A DNA stretch of 64,000 nucleotides, from positions 124,001 through 188,000 of the forward strand of contig CAJVGD010000015.1 in the NCBI GenBank assembly GCA_910890315.1. The letters are read 5' to 3'. Below the pieces are notes generated by a model. That model saw nothing but the letters and a program-made list of their open reading frames with translations, had not been told where the DNA came from and did no database searches. The position numbers and the translations under genes are program-made. Source of the stretch: Serendipita indica DSM 11827. Its lineage: Eukaryota > Basidiomycota > Agaricomycetes > Sebacinales > Serendipitaceae. Shown here one piece after another: positions 1-9,409 of this stretch; position 1 is the stretch's first letter; each line of letters opens with the position of its first letter.

Positions 1-1
1 C

Positions 2-1642
2 TTACTGTCAATCACAGCGGACGGAGACTGGGCTGGGGGCATTTGGATCGAGAGGCTCTCGTATTTTCCGACTCTGAGGCAAATCTTGATACGCAAAATC
101 CATCCTCGTGCAATCGAAAACCTTCAATGCCCAGAAAAGGTACAAGATTTCACTACATTGCTTTCTATCGGCGTGTGCTATCCTCTATTAGGTATCCTTT
201 CGGGTCTACGGAAGCTGCGTATGGGTTCTATGCCACCTGAAGAACCTCCTAACGAGGATGGCATCCTCCCCACAGCGCTATATACACTCGCTGTGCGGGA
301 AATTCTGACCGACTCCGCCGCGCGCCTGGTATTCAAAGTCATAAGAATGGCACCTCGGCTACGGCGCATAGGTCTTTTGATTGAATGGAATAGGCTCACA
401 GAGCTCATGTCTATTCTTCCCAGCCTCCTTCAGCTCGAAACGCTGCAGCTGGAACTCACCAAGCCCACAGCAAGCAGATCAGAAAGTCTACACCTATTAG
501 CGCCGGAGACTCCAACAGGCGTCAAGGACTTGTACATCCGCTATCAGGATTCGACTGATGCGCTGTACTACCACCAAGCTTTGGCCAAGTATTTACGGCA
601 CGCGATGCCATTCCTTTTAGACTTGCGCCTAGACTGTTACATATTACCCACACCATACATGTCGTACATCAAGTCTCTCAAACACCTTCTGCGTCTCCGT
701 ATCGCAGCGGGGAGAGCAGTAGTTGACAAAGACTCGATTATCCAGTCCGACTCGCTCGAAACCCTCAACATTCATTGGACGACTGCCGATCAAGGCTACA
801 TCTTGGAGAAGCTGCACTGTCCAGGTCTCTTGCGCCTCTCGTTATGCGAAGCAATGGCAGGCACGATTCGCGACCCACCCTCCTTTGCCCATTACCAAGT
901 CCTTTCGACGACTCAAGAAACAATCCAACTTCCAGATATGAAAGCTTTGCGCACCCTCGAGCTTTCTGGCCGTTCGATACTATACATGCCACTCGACTCC
1001 TTGACTAGGATAGTCTTCGACAAATACACCTCGACAGCCAGCGAATTCTTCATCAAATTGATTAATCAACCAGATATGTGCGCGATGCTCCAACGCATAG
1101 AGCTTTATTGCTTTCCAGAATGGGATCTTCTCTTCCTCCTGCTTGAACGGCGGGGTTTTGCAAGTTTTACTCGCCCAATAGAAGAGATTATGCTTCCAGC
1201 AAATATACCTATATACCTCCTTCGTCCGTTGGTCAATCTATTGGGAGACCAAACGGCTCTACGTCCCCCAAACGAGGATGTCTCCCTTGATGCCATTGCG
1301 GATATCACGACGGACTACACAATGTAAGTTCAACGTGCGGCACGTCGGTTAGACACTGATAATCCGGACAGTCCCGGGTGTATGTGGTGTTCCTGGTCAT
1401 TCCAAACGTGCGCAACACCAATCCCCAGACTGACTCACCTCCGATCAACTCCAAGCATCGCATTTAACCACTCCAAGGATCCGAAAGTACGTACGTGGAT
1501 CTCTGATCATAGCCAAAGACAAGAACGGTGGCACAATCGGATGAAGAGCCTAGACGGAAAGGCCAGTAGAGTACCTGTATGCGACGAGCAGCTTCGTGGT
1601 GGCCCTGTCCTTGTGACTCGATACTCCCTTAGTGACACTTGA
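2..1642 (+). CDS. LRR-like (F-box-family type) protein, 5' end outside window
   Basis: The reading frame is already open at the left edge, so the true start lies upstream. It is open to about 1323 and would stop at 1325, but a GTAAGT donor sits exactly there. Removing an intron at 1324-1371 (48 nt, ending GACAG) continues the frame to a TGA at 1640-1642. The protein has regularly spaced leucine-rich stretches (for example LRKLRM, LETLQLEL, LRTLELS), as in the leucine-rich tails of basidiomycete F-box proteins. No F-box can be seen because the N-terminus is missing. A role as a substrate receptor of an SCF ubiquitin ligase is inference from the family type only. It is a different sequence from the F-box genes at 32 and 35 kb. 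Confidence 0.6.
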
Positions 1643-1772
1643 CCATGCAGCGTAGGTCCAGTAATTTTTAGGAGCCTGTCCGATTGGATGCTCATGAGCG
1701 ACCGCTAAATAACAAAAACAGTGTATTGTACGAAGGAAATTTATCAAAAGTTGCCACTTCTACTTGGAATGC
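1643..1772. other. Short 3'-3' spacer
   Basis: This separates the end of the LRR-like gene from the stop codon of the first RTA1-like gene. The last 40 bases or so resemble the sequence left of the second RTA1 copy (about 3848-3887), so the left edge of the tandem duplication unit lies near 1730. Confidence 0.5.
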
Positions 1773-3027
1773 TCACACAGAGGTCTGCTTCTCTTCGAGC
1801 GGATGAGAATCAGCCTCCTGCTTCTTCTCCCGACGTGCGCGAATGAGACCTTGGATGTTGAAGGGGTCGAGGAGCGTCTGGATGAACGGACGATTGTCGT
1901 CCCATCCTCCGCGGTCGGTAGATTCCTCCTGGCCATTCTCGTTGAGGAAGATCTTGTTCGACTTGGGGAGGTAGCGACCAGGGTGCCAGATGTTGAGAAC
2001 AAGTACATTGATGAGCTATTAAGGCATGGGTAAACGAGACGAAGTATGATAGGCCATGTACGTACCATTAGAGTAGCTTCAAAGATTTGGAAGTAGACCT
2101 CCAGTCGATAAAGAGGACCAGTCGTTCCCATCCAATACTCCACAACACGGTAGAGGCACCGGACCGAGATCACAAAGGCAGAAGTATAAAGGACGTAGAG
2201 GACTGTGGTCCAGCGTCCCACAAGCTTTGCTTTGCGAACATTCGAATGGAAACGAGCTGCAACCATGACGAATAAGAGAAATAGCACAATTTGCAGAAGA
2301 AGCCCAGCCTAGCAAGTTTGAGCATTAAAAGCAGGCAAAACCGAGTGAAATCAAAAGTACCTTGATGAGCCCGCTACCAATGCGAACCTTGGTCGGGTTA
2401 TCATAGTTCACGACTTGACCGACCCCTGTGCCCATAAGCATCTCGCAAAAGCCATCAAAGGCGACAAAGGTGGTGACGACTCGTCCTGGATGCATGGGAG
2501 CCTGGCTAGGGACATAATGTCTACACCAGAGCGTCAGTACGAATCGGCATCATAAGGAAGGACGTACAAAGTCTTTGCAAAGATGAAATAATCCGCTGCA
2601 CTATAAATTGGAGGCGCGGTAACTATGCACCACGTCAATGCATGTGTAAAAACACAGTGAAAACGTACATAAAAGAATAACGGCTGTGATCCAGGCACCA
2701 AGATTCTTGGGATAGTACGACGACCAGATTTTGAAAGCGAATCCAATCGTCGTAAATGTGGAGCCAACAACCAAAGGGATCGCATATTTGGCCCTAAAAA
2801 TTCCAGGTTAGTCGATCGTGCGTGGTTTGGCTTCATTGATTGTCCTGAGCCTCACCTATAACGCCTTGCCTGGTAGAGATGCCCGAGGGCGTTGAGGAAA
2901 TACGCGGCCAAGAACCAGTAAGCAGCTGGCCTGTTAACTTTATAGCACCAGAAGGGGCTGTCGGAATCTATCCAAAGTTAAGATCACAGCAGTCGTCGCG
3001 GTGTGTGGACATACCACAGGCAGTCAT
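1773..3027 (-). CDS. RTA1-like seven-TM lipid-translocating/resistance protein, copy 1
   Basis: This is a membrane protein of the fungal RTA1 family, linked in yeasts to resistance to toxic lipids and azole-like stress (RTA1, RSB1). The start ATG is at 3025-3027 and opens a 13-nt exon. Later introns include about 2969-3014, 2309-2360 and 2016-2065; the last is phase 0 and ends at the exon that stops with TGA at 1773. The assembled protein of about 315 residues has seven hydrophobic segments. It carries the family signature around VRCLYRVVEYWMG in TM6 and HPGRYLP just after TM7, then a charged cytoplasmic tail. Cellular location is inferred as plasma membrane. The gene looks intact. Its closest relative is the adjacent copy at 3888-5124, in the same orientation. 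Confidence 0.85.
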
Positions 3028-3438
3028 AGCGGAGCGATGAATGAATGTTCTGGAGTAAGTTTGAGAAAGATTTGAGCAAGTTTCGGAAGGTTTCGAGTGC
3101 TGATGGACAGATGTTGTAGGACTCACACCTTAAGTAAGAGAGATAGAGCACTGCTTCAGGTGTACATCGCCGAAATGGCTGTTCTCATGCCGATGAATAT
3201 ACAATCTATAGTATAATTCATTCCTTCCGGCCCAGAGTGCGGACCATCCACGCGCAGCCCGACAAGCTGCGGAGATCGGTGCAGCGCCACCTGCGAACGC
3301 AGCAGGCCAGGGGAGTTTCGACACAGCTGCAAACGCAAACGCATTTAAATCCAATCATTTCATTCAAAGAACACAGAAACTAAATGACATCAAAACCTGG
3401 GTCAAACGCACGAGGGGAAGTTTCCAGTCGAGGAGGGG

Positions 3439-3678
3439 CTATGACCAAAGGGCCAGTGTTCGTAGGCTCGCATTGATAAAGATAGCATTGGCAGACGTCC
3501 CAGCGGCTAGTAGCGCAGCAGGAAGCGGGGAAATGGACAAAAAGAACACAGCATAGACTGCCAATCTTGTAAAGGCCATCGATGATGCATCCGATAAGGG
3601 TTGAATTTCTGGACTGTAGGGACTAATCTCGTAGGGCCAGGCGAGACGGAAGCCACAAAGAAAAACCCGCAGTAGCAT
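3439..3678 (-). CDS. Possible small secreted or membrane ORF, duplicated (copy 1)
   Basis: A 79-codon frame with hydrophobic stretches near both ends. It shares a stretch in the same frame with the frame at 5549-5812: both read LSDAS, then MA, then TRLAVY, then VF. Outside that stretch the two copies drift apart. Either a tiny gene or an exon was duplicated with RTA1, or this is conserved non-coding DNA that happens to stay open. I do not recognise a family. Confidence that it is expressed is low. Confidence 0.22.
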   Translation of the reverse strand: MLLRVFLCGFRLAWPYEISPYSPEIQPLSDASSMAFTRLAVYAVFFLSISPLPAALLAAGTSANAIFINASLRTLALWS

Positions 3679-3716
3679 AGCTTGAGGCCATCATGACATA
3701 CCCCACATAAATCTAC

Positions 3717-3752
3717 TACACCGCTGGTAGAGGCCGTAGGCTCTGTAGCGCG
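3717..3752 (-). pseudogene. Scrap of CaM-kinase C-terminal coding sequence
   Basis: The bases around ccgctggtagaggccg match the kinase gene near 6007-6022, where they encode part of the Ser/Pro-rich tail. About 190 bases lying between the RTA1 upstream block and this tail in unit 2 are missing here. It is a by-product of the tandem duplication and cannot encode anything useful alone. Confidence 0.65.
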
Positions 3753-3887
3753 TACTACATAGGATTTCGCTTCGACTTTGTTGTCCGAATCACTCTCTGA
3801 GTAGACTCAAAATCAATCTCCAAGTTATGGAAAATTGTGCATCTTACGACGAAATTCTATCAATAGTCACTGCTCTGTTTGAGATGC

Positions 3888-5124
3888 TCACTCAGAGATC
3901 TGTGTCCTCTCTGTGAGCTGATGAAATTCTGCCTTCTTCTTCTCTCGACGCTCGCGAAGAAGACCCCTGATATTGAAGGGGTCGACGAGCGTGTGAATGA
4001 ACGGACGATTATCTTCCCATCCTCCTCGCTCTGTTGACTCCTCCTGACCATTCTCATTGAGGAAGACCTTGTTCGACTTGGGGAGGTAGCGACCAGGGTG
4101 CCAGATATTGAGAACAAGCACGTTGATGAGCTATCGAGATGTGAGTAAACGACATGAGGTATGATAGGGACCCTACCATTAAAGAAGCTTCGAAGATTTG
4201 GAAGTAGACCTCCAGTCGATAGAGAGGACTAGTCGTTCCCATCCAATACTCCACAACACGGTAGAGGCACCGGACCGAGATCACAAAGGCAGAAGTATAA
4301 AGGACGTAGAGGACTGTGGTCCAGCGTCCAGCGAGCTTTGCTTTGTGGGTATTGGAATGGAAGCGTACGGCGACCACGACAAATAAAAGAAACAGCACAA
4401 TCTGCAGAACAAGTCCAGCCTCGTACTTGTGAGTATCACACGAAGGCGGGGCAGAGGTGGAAAGTACCTTGATGATCCCGCTACCGATACGAACTCTCCT
4501 TGGGTCTTCGTGGTGCACGACTTGACCCACTCCCAGTCCCATTAGTGTCTCACACAGACTATCGGCCGCCACAAATGTGGTAACTACCCGTCGTGGATGC
4601 ATTGGAGCCTGACTAGGAATATAGTGCCTAATACCAGATCATTACTGGAGCTTTACTCCATAAAAAGGAAAACTTGCAGTGTCTTTGCAAAAATGAAATA
4701 GTCGGCCGCGCTATAAATTGGCGGCGCGACGACTACAAGTTAAGATGTCAGTGTACGCGCAGACAAGCATTACAAACCGTACACAAGAGAATAACGGCGG
4801 CGATCCAAGCGCCAAGAACCTTTGGGTAATACGACGACCATATCTTGAACGCGAATCCAATCGTCGTACATGTCGAGCCTATAATCAAAGGAATAGCATA
4901 TTTGGCCCTGGGGATAACAGTTACTCGAGTGCGAGTGTCATGGACATGGCTCTACCTATAACGCCTTGCCTGGTATACATGCCCAATCGTGTTGAGCAAA
5001 TATGCCACTAAGAACCAATAAGCAGCTGGCTTGTTGACCTTGTAGCACCAAAATGGGCTGTCGGGATCTATCCAGCGTCAGATATTTGATCTTTGCAAGG
5101 TCTGAACATACCACAGGGTGTCAT
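3888..5124 (-). CDS. RTA1-like seven-TM lipid-translocating/resistance protein, copy 2
   Basis: Tandem paralogue of the gene at 1773-3027 with the same exon plan. The start ATG is at 5122-5124 in a 13-nt first exon and the TGA is at 3888-3890. It has the same TM6 signature (RCLYRVVEYWMG) and the HPGRYLP motif after TM7, and a tail rich in charged residues. The intron before the TM5 segment (about 4420-4467 on the plus strand) is 48 nt, contains no in-frame stop, and ends in an unusual GAG acceptor. If it is retained, 16 residues are added without breaking the frame; the matching intron of copy 1 does contain a stop. The C-terminal tail differs most between copies, which suggests divergence in regulation or trafficking. 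Confidence 0.85.
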
Positions 5125-5888
5125 AGTGAGGAATATTCTAGGGCAGGTTTGAGAAATGTTTGAGCACGTCGAGAGCTGATGGACGAACGCCGTGGGACAT
5201 GGTCCTTAAGTACAAGAGAAAGGGGACTGCGTCAAGTGTACATCGTCGAGACGACAGCTCTCATGCCGACGAATAAACAATTCATAGTTACCATTCACCC
5301 CTCCTGGTCCAGAACGCGAACCCATTTGAGCGCAGCCGTCGAAATAGGACGATCAATACAGTCCCGCAGCGAGCGCAGCCACGCCAAGCGACGAGCAAGT
5401 TTCGACACCAAACGACAGACACAAACATAATCTAAGTTTGAATACATTTCATTTCGAGAACACGGAAACTATATGACATCAAATCTGGGTCAAACGCGCG
5501 CAAAACAACTCTGTCGAGAAGCGGGGGAGGGAGATGAAAAGAGTGAACTCAAAGCTTGGGAAGATAGCATCGGCAGACGTCCCGGCAGCTGGTAGCGCAG
5601 CAAGGAGCGGGGAAAATGGACGAGCAGAAGACATCATAGACAGCCAACCTTGTCAAGGCCATCGGTGATGCATCCGATAAGAGTGGTACTTCTGGACTCT
5701 CTGGACCAGTCGAAGAGGGACCCGGCGAAAAGGCATGAACAAGCCACAAATAAAGGACAAGGGATAACGTGCGGTGACACATCTTGACCAAATGCCACTG
5801 TACATTCTCCACATAAGTTCAAACTCGGGATCGAGTTTCGAGTTTACTGTCCCTTGGGCTTGAACAACTTCCTCTTCGCCCCAACGAG
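5125..5888. other. Upstream region of RTA1 copy 2 and 3' flank of the kinase
   Basis: This contains the presumed promoter of RTA1 copy 2, the second small open frame (5549-5812, minus) and the kinase 3' untranslated region. Much of it is recognisably repeated at 3028-3720. No other gene is visible. Confidence 0.55.
5549..5812 (-). CDS. Possible small secreted or membrane ORF, duplicated (copy 2)
   Basis: An 87-codon frame. An internal Met precedes a signal-peptide-like run (LSLVLYLWLVHAF), followed by the LSDAS...TRLAVY...VF stretch shared with 3439-3678 and a cysteine-containing end. It lies between RTA1 copy 2 and the kinase, on the same strand as both. It is unrecognised and may be a fortuitous frame in the kinase 3' flank. 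Confidence 0.22.
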   Translation of the reverse strand: MENVQWHLVKMCHRTLSLVLYLWLVHAFSPGPSSTGPESPEVPLLSDASPMALTRLAVYDVFCSSIFPAPCCATSCRDVCRCYLPKL

Positions 5889-7608
5889 TCAGTCATGCAG
5901 GTTTGTACGCTGCATCCCGCGAGTAATGTCCTCTTGGCTGGCCTTGCCTTGACCGCTATGCGTCGAGGGTTCCTGAGACTTTTGGGACGCATTCGAACTG
6001 GCGACACCGCTGGTAGAGGCCGCAGGCACCGTATTAGGAGGAGCAAGTGCCCCGTCCTTCTGTGTGATAGCCGCCTCTTGCTGCTTCGGAAGATTTCCAG
6101 CCGAAGGTGTAGGCGACGGTGGTGCGGCGTCCTGATGATGGTATGTAATCTCGTCGGCCTGTGAAAGATGTTCCTAGCAGGGGATTAGACTCCGTCGTGA
6201 AACTGGGAGGAGAGCCTACATTCTCTGCATCCTCCTTGTACTGTTTAACCTGCTTGGCAAGCTCGCTTTGATTTGCGGCTACACTCATCGACATGCGCTT
6301 CAACGCCGTGACAGTATGCACCGCGCGACGGACTGAGAGGCATCAGCGACGAGTCTGAAGAGAAAATTAGCTACTCACAAGTCCTCTTCGCGTCGAATTG
6401 CTTCTGAATATGAGGCAACAAATCGACAGGCTGTCCGGTGCCTTCCGGATCGGCAACAAAGTGCGGGGTGGCATCTGCGAGCCACTTGTGTTTCAACAAG
6501 TGCTCCGCCGTGGGTCGGCGGTTCGGGTCAATGGTGAGACACGTGCGAACAAAGTCGCGTGCAGTTTCCGAGACATTGGCCCAGTACGCCACCGGTTCAA
6601 ACTTGTAGTCTCCACGCATGATGGCTCTGGCCTCCTCCTCTTGTGTATCACGATCAAACGGTGTGTACCCGCACAGCAGGAAATACGTGATGACACCGAC
6701 TGCCCAAACATCGACCGGCTTTCCGTGTCCAGCTGCTGCCCGTCAGTATGTATAGTACAGATTTAGAAACTACTCTCACTCTTCTTGAAGATTTCAGGCG
6801 CCATGTAGCCCGGAGTTCCACAAACCTCTGTCAACAAGTGCAGCTTGTCCTCGTCCATGATACGACTGAGACCGAAATCGGCAATCATAATGTCCGCATC
6901 TTCGTCCTTTGTGCGGAAGAGGAGGTTCTCGGGCTTGAGATCACGATGGACAATGCCCGTGGAATGAATATAGGCCACTGCGCCCACAATAGTGCGGACA
7001 AGGCTGGCAGCGTCGGCCTCGTAATAGTTTCCCTTTGCGCAAATCCTATCAAAGAGCTCTCCGCCGGTGCAGAGGTCAAAGATGAGGTAGAGATTGTGCG
7101 ACGTCTCGAAATAATCGTGGAGGGTCACAATGTTGCGATGGCCGCGGGAGACGTGTTTGAGAACAGCAATTTCATTCCTGACCTGTGCAGCGAGAAGCCG
7201 TGTCAGCCACCCTGTTTTTGGCAACGAAGAGACGGTCAATGGGAGTGCCGCCGATGGCGTCGCAGATCTCTCGAGACGCGACGTGGCGCATGCAACAATC
7301 AGATGGAGAAATTTGTTGGGTGTGATGAGTGACGACGAGCAGCCGCCACTTTGGGCTATTTGGAAAGCAGACGACTGACCATGTGTTCCCTGCCCTCCAT
7401 GAGCTTCTTGTTGATGACTTTGCAAGCATAGTAGGTGCCCGTCTTGATGTGAACGGCTTCTTTCACAACGGCGTATGTGCCGCTACCGAGCGTCTTTCCT
7501 GTTCGATACTAGATAACAAGCGGACGGAGATGAGCGATCGGGGCCGCTGTAGTCGACGACGCAACAGGTAAAGGGACATACCTGGCATGGAACTGTCTGT
7601 GGTGGCAT
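5889..7608 (-). CDS. Calcium/calmodulin-dependent protein kinase (CaMK I-like)
   Basis: A cytosolic Ser/Thr kinase that would phosphorylate targets on Ca2+/calmodulin signals. The start ATG at 7606-7608 opens a 27-nt exon (MPPQTVPCQ) joined across 7509-7581 to YRTGKTLGSGTYAVVKE. Visible kinase elements are the glycine loop GSGTYAVV, the ATP lysine in ACKVI, catalytic HRDLKPEN, DFGLS, and the activation-loop end CGTPGYMAPE. After the catalytic domain comes a basic stretch (RRAVHTVTALKRMS) in the position of an autoinhibitory/calmodulin-binding segment. A Gln/Ser/Pro-rich tail ends at TGA 5889-5891. The protein is about 435 residues. One intron (about 7181-7380) is near 200 nt, four times longer than its neighbours. 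The tail was partly copied to about 3718-3750 by the adjacent duplication. Confidence 0.92.
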
Positions 7609-7995
7609 TTGGCAGAAATAGATGGATTCTCGTCGCAGCTGGCGGTCAACGCAGAGTCGCGGTGGTGGTGGAGAGCAAGAGGCGCGCGGACCAACCAGAC
7701 GCCGAGTTGGGTGGTTTCGACAGGAGCCACCAGTGACCAGTCAAGTAGTATCACTTAAATACTCGAGGAGCAGCCAGGTATCCACCGCCCCCAGAGCTCA
7801 ATACAACAGTGCCACAGCGTCTGCTCAAAATCCGATATACACTCTCGATCAATTCCGGTCGCAGTCCCCCCGGGATTTCGTACTTTGGTCATGTTTACAA
7901 TAATACCGTGAGTATCGGCATGAAGGGACTCCTTGGCATTCTAAGTACAAGACAAGGCTCCAGACCGGCACATGCGGGACGATAGAAGACGGCTT
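7609..7995. other. Kinase promoter and ATP synthase gamma 3' flank
   Basis: About 390 bases with no convincing coding potential. They separate the kinase start from the stop codon of the ATP synthase gamma gene, both on the minus strand, so the region should hold the kinase promoter. I see no repeat or RNA gene in it. Confidence 0.5.
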
Positions 7996-9233
7996 CTAGA
8001 GAGCTGTGCAACGTGCTCAGTAAGATGACGAAAGAGCAATCAATCAGATACGTACCACTCGCGCCAGTAATAATATCCACGAGCTCATTGGTAATGGCAG
8101 CCTGTCGCCCGCGGTTGTACTTCATCTGCAGAGATCCAATCATGTCGGTCGCATTCTTCGAGGCATTGTCCATCGCATTGCGGCTGGAAACACGAGTCAA
8201 TAGATGGATAGATACGACAATGGGCACATACCGAGCGCTAATCTCGGCAGCGTGACCCTCGACGAGGCCAGAATAGATAGCATTGGCAAGCGTAAATTGG
8301 GCGAGGTTGCTCGTCGCCTCTTCCTCTTGGTCATATTTGCGGAAGCCATCTAACAGCCATCAGCCAAAGAGACAGGCTAAAACTCTATACTGACCCGACT
8401 TTTCGAGCGTAGGCTGAGGCTGAATCTCTCGCATCGACGCCTCGTATGCAATGGCACTCAGGAACTTGTTGTATACAATAACAATCTATCAAACCATTAG
8501 AAAATAAGCTCAAACACCTGATAGAACCCTCACCGAGTCGTACTTGGCGCCGCTTTGCAAGACGAGATCGGCAACACCAGCCGCGTCGGCAAACGTAGGG
8601 ACATCCTTTCCAATTTGATTGACGGAAAGGATGAGATTCTTGGGGAGCGCACGGACGAGCTGAGCCTTTGCCTTGTCACCAATCACGACGATGGGACTCG
8701 TCGGATCCACGTCGCCCTTCGGGTCGGCGAGCGTCCTGCGCGTGAGCTTGGTGAGCGCGGAGTGAACACCACCGCAAAGTCCCTTGTCGGACGAGACGAC
8801 GATGAACAGTTTGCGCTTTTGCGGCTCGTTGGGGGTGACATTCTTGAAGATTTCTGTTGCCGGCGGTACAAAAATGTGACAAAATAAAATCAGCATTTGT
8901 TGAATCGTATAAACACCAAATGTCAAACTGGTTTGTTGACGTACCTGCGTTGGCCTCGCCATATGTTTTTGCAGAACCCATTGCACGCTGGGCCTTGACC
9001 ATCTTCGTCGAGGCAATCATTTTCATCGACTAGAGTCACAAGCAGCCAGTGTGAGCGTCATAGAGTCCTTTGCGAATGTCCGAGCGGCCCACCTTGGTGA
9101 TTTTCTCAATGTTCCTCACAGACTTGAGGCGCAACTCGATCTCGCGCAACGTTGCCATTGTACGGAGAGCATCTGGACCTCCTCTCGAGGCAGCCCGGAT
9201 AAACGGACGTGCTGCTACTGCGCGGCAGAGCAT
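7996..9233 (-). CDS. ATP3: Mitochondrial F1 ATP synthase subunit gamma
   Basis: The central rotor stalk of F1Fo-ATP synthase, coupling proton flow to ATP synthesis in the mitochondrial matrix. The start at 9231-9233 gives an N-terminus rich in Arg and Ala (MLCRAVAARPFIRAASRGG), typical of a matrix-targeting peptide, followed by the conserved RLKSVRNIEKITKSMKMIASTK helix. The middle has SSDKGLCGGVH, the family hallmark. The C-terminal helix includes RRNAMDNASKNA and ends in ITGASAL. The last coding exon is only 8 nt (7996-8003) after a 3' splice site at 8004-8005. The gene looks complete and is a clear housekeeping gene. It shares a short divergent promoter with the eIF2-beta gene. Confidence 0.95.
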
Positions 9234-9409
9234 CGTGACCGGTGGGTGACGATGGTCAAAGGTAGAGGTCGAAACTAAGATGAGGTAACAAAGTTTGTCC
9301 TAATGAAGATCAGTAAATATTCAAACTCCGATTACTAATTTTGTTACCCTTCTGCTGACTCGCCTGCCACTCTCTCTTGATCACCAACCACATCGGCTAC
9401 TTGCTCACG
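9234..9409. promoter_or_regulatory. Divergent promoter between ATP3 and SUI3
   Basis: Only 176 bases separate the two start codons, on opposite strands. Both genes are strongly expressed housekeeping genes in other fungi, so a shared bidirectional promoter is likely. No specific binding site is claimed. Confidence 0.5.

Larger units (their letters stand above)
3028..3887. other. Spacer between RTA1 copies: upstream region plus duplicated remnants
   Basis: This holds the probable promoter of RTA1 copy 1, a block similar to the upstream region of copy 2, a small minus-strand open frame (3439-3678), and a scrap of the CaM-kinase 3' coding sequence near 3718-3750. No full gene is visible. Confidence 0.6.
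1730..6040. repeat. Tandem segmental duplication carrying an RTA1-like gene
   Basis: Two direct repeat units of about 2 kb, roughly 1730-3760 and 3848-6040, each hold one complete minus-strand RTA1-like gene, its upstream region and flanking DNA. Similarity is easily seen in exons, in the region upstream of each gene (3130-3450 against 5220-5530) and in the small open frames at 3439-3678 and 5549-5812. The right end of unit 1 contains a short copy of the kinase C-terminal coding sequence, which places the source of the duplication next to the kinase gene. Introns have diverged clearly, so the duplication is not very recent. Confidence 0.8.
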
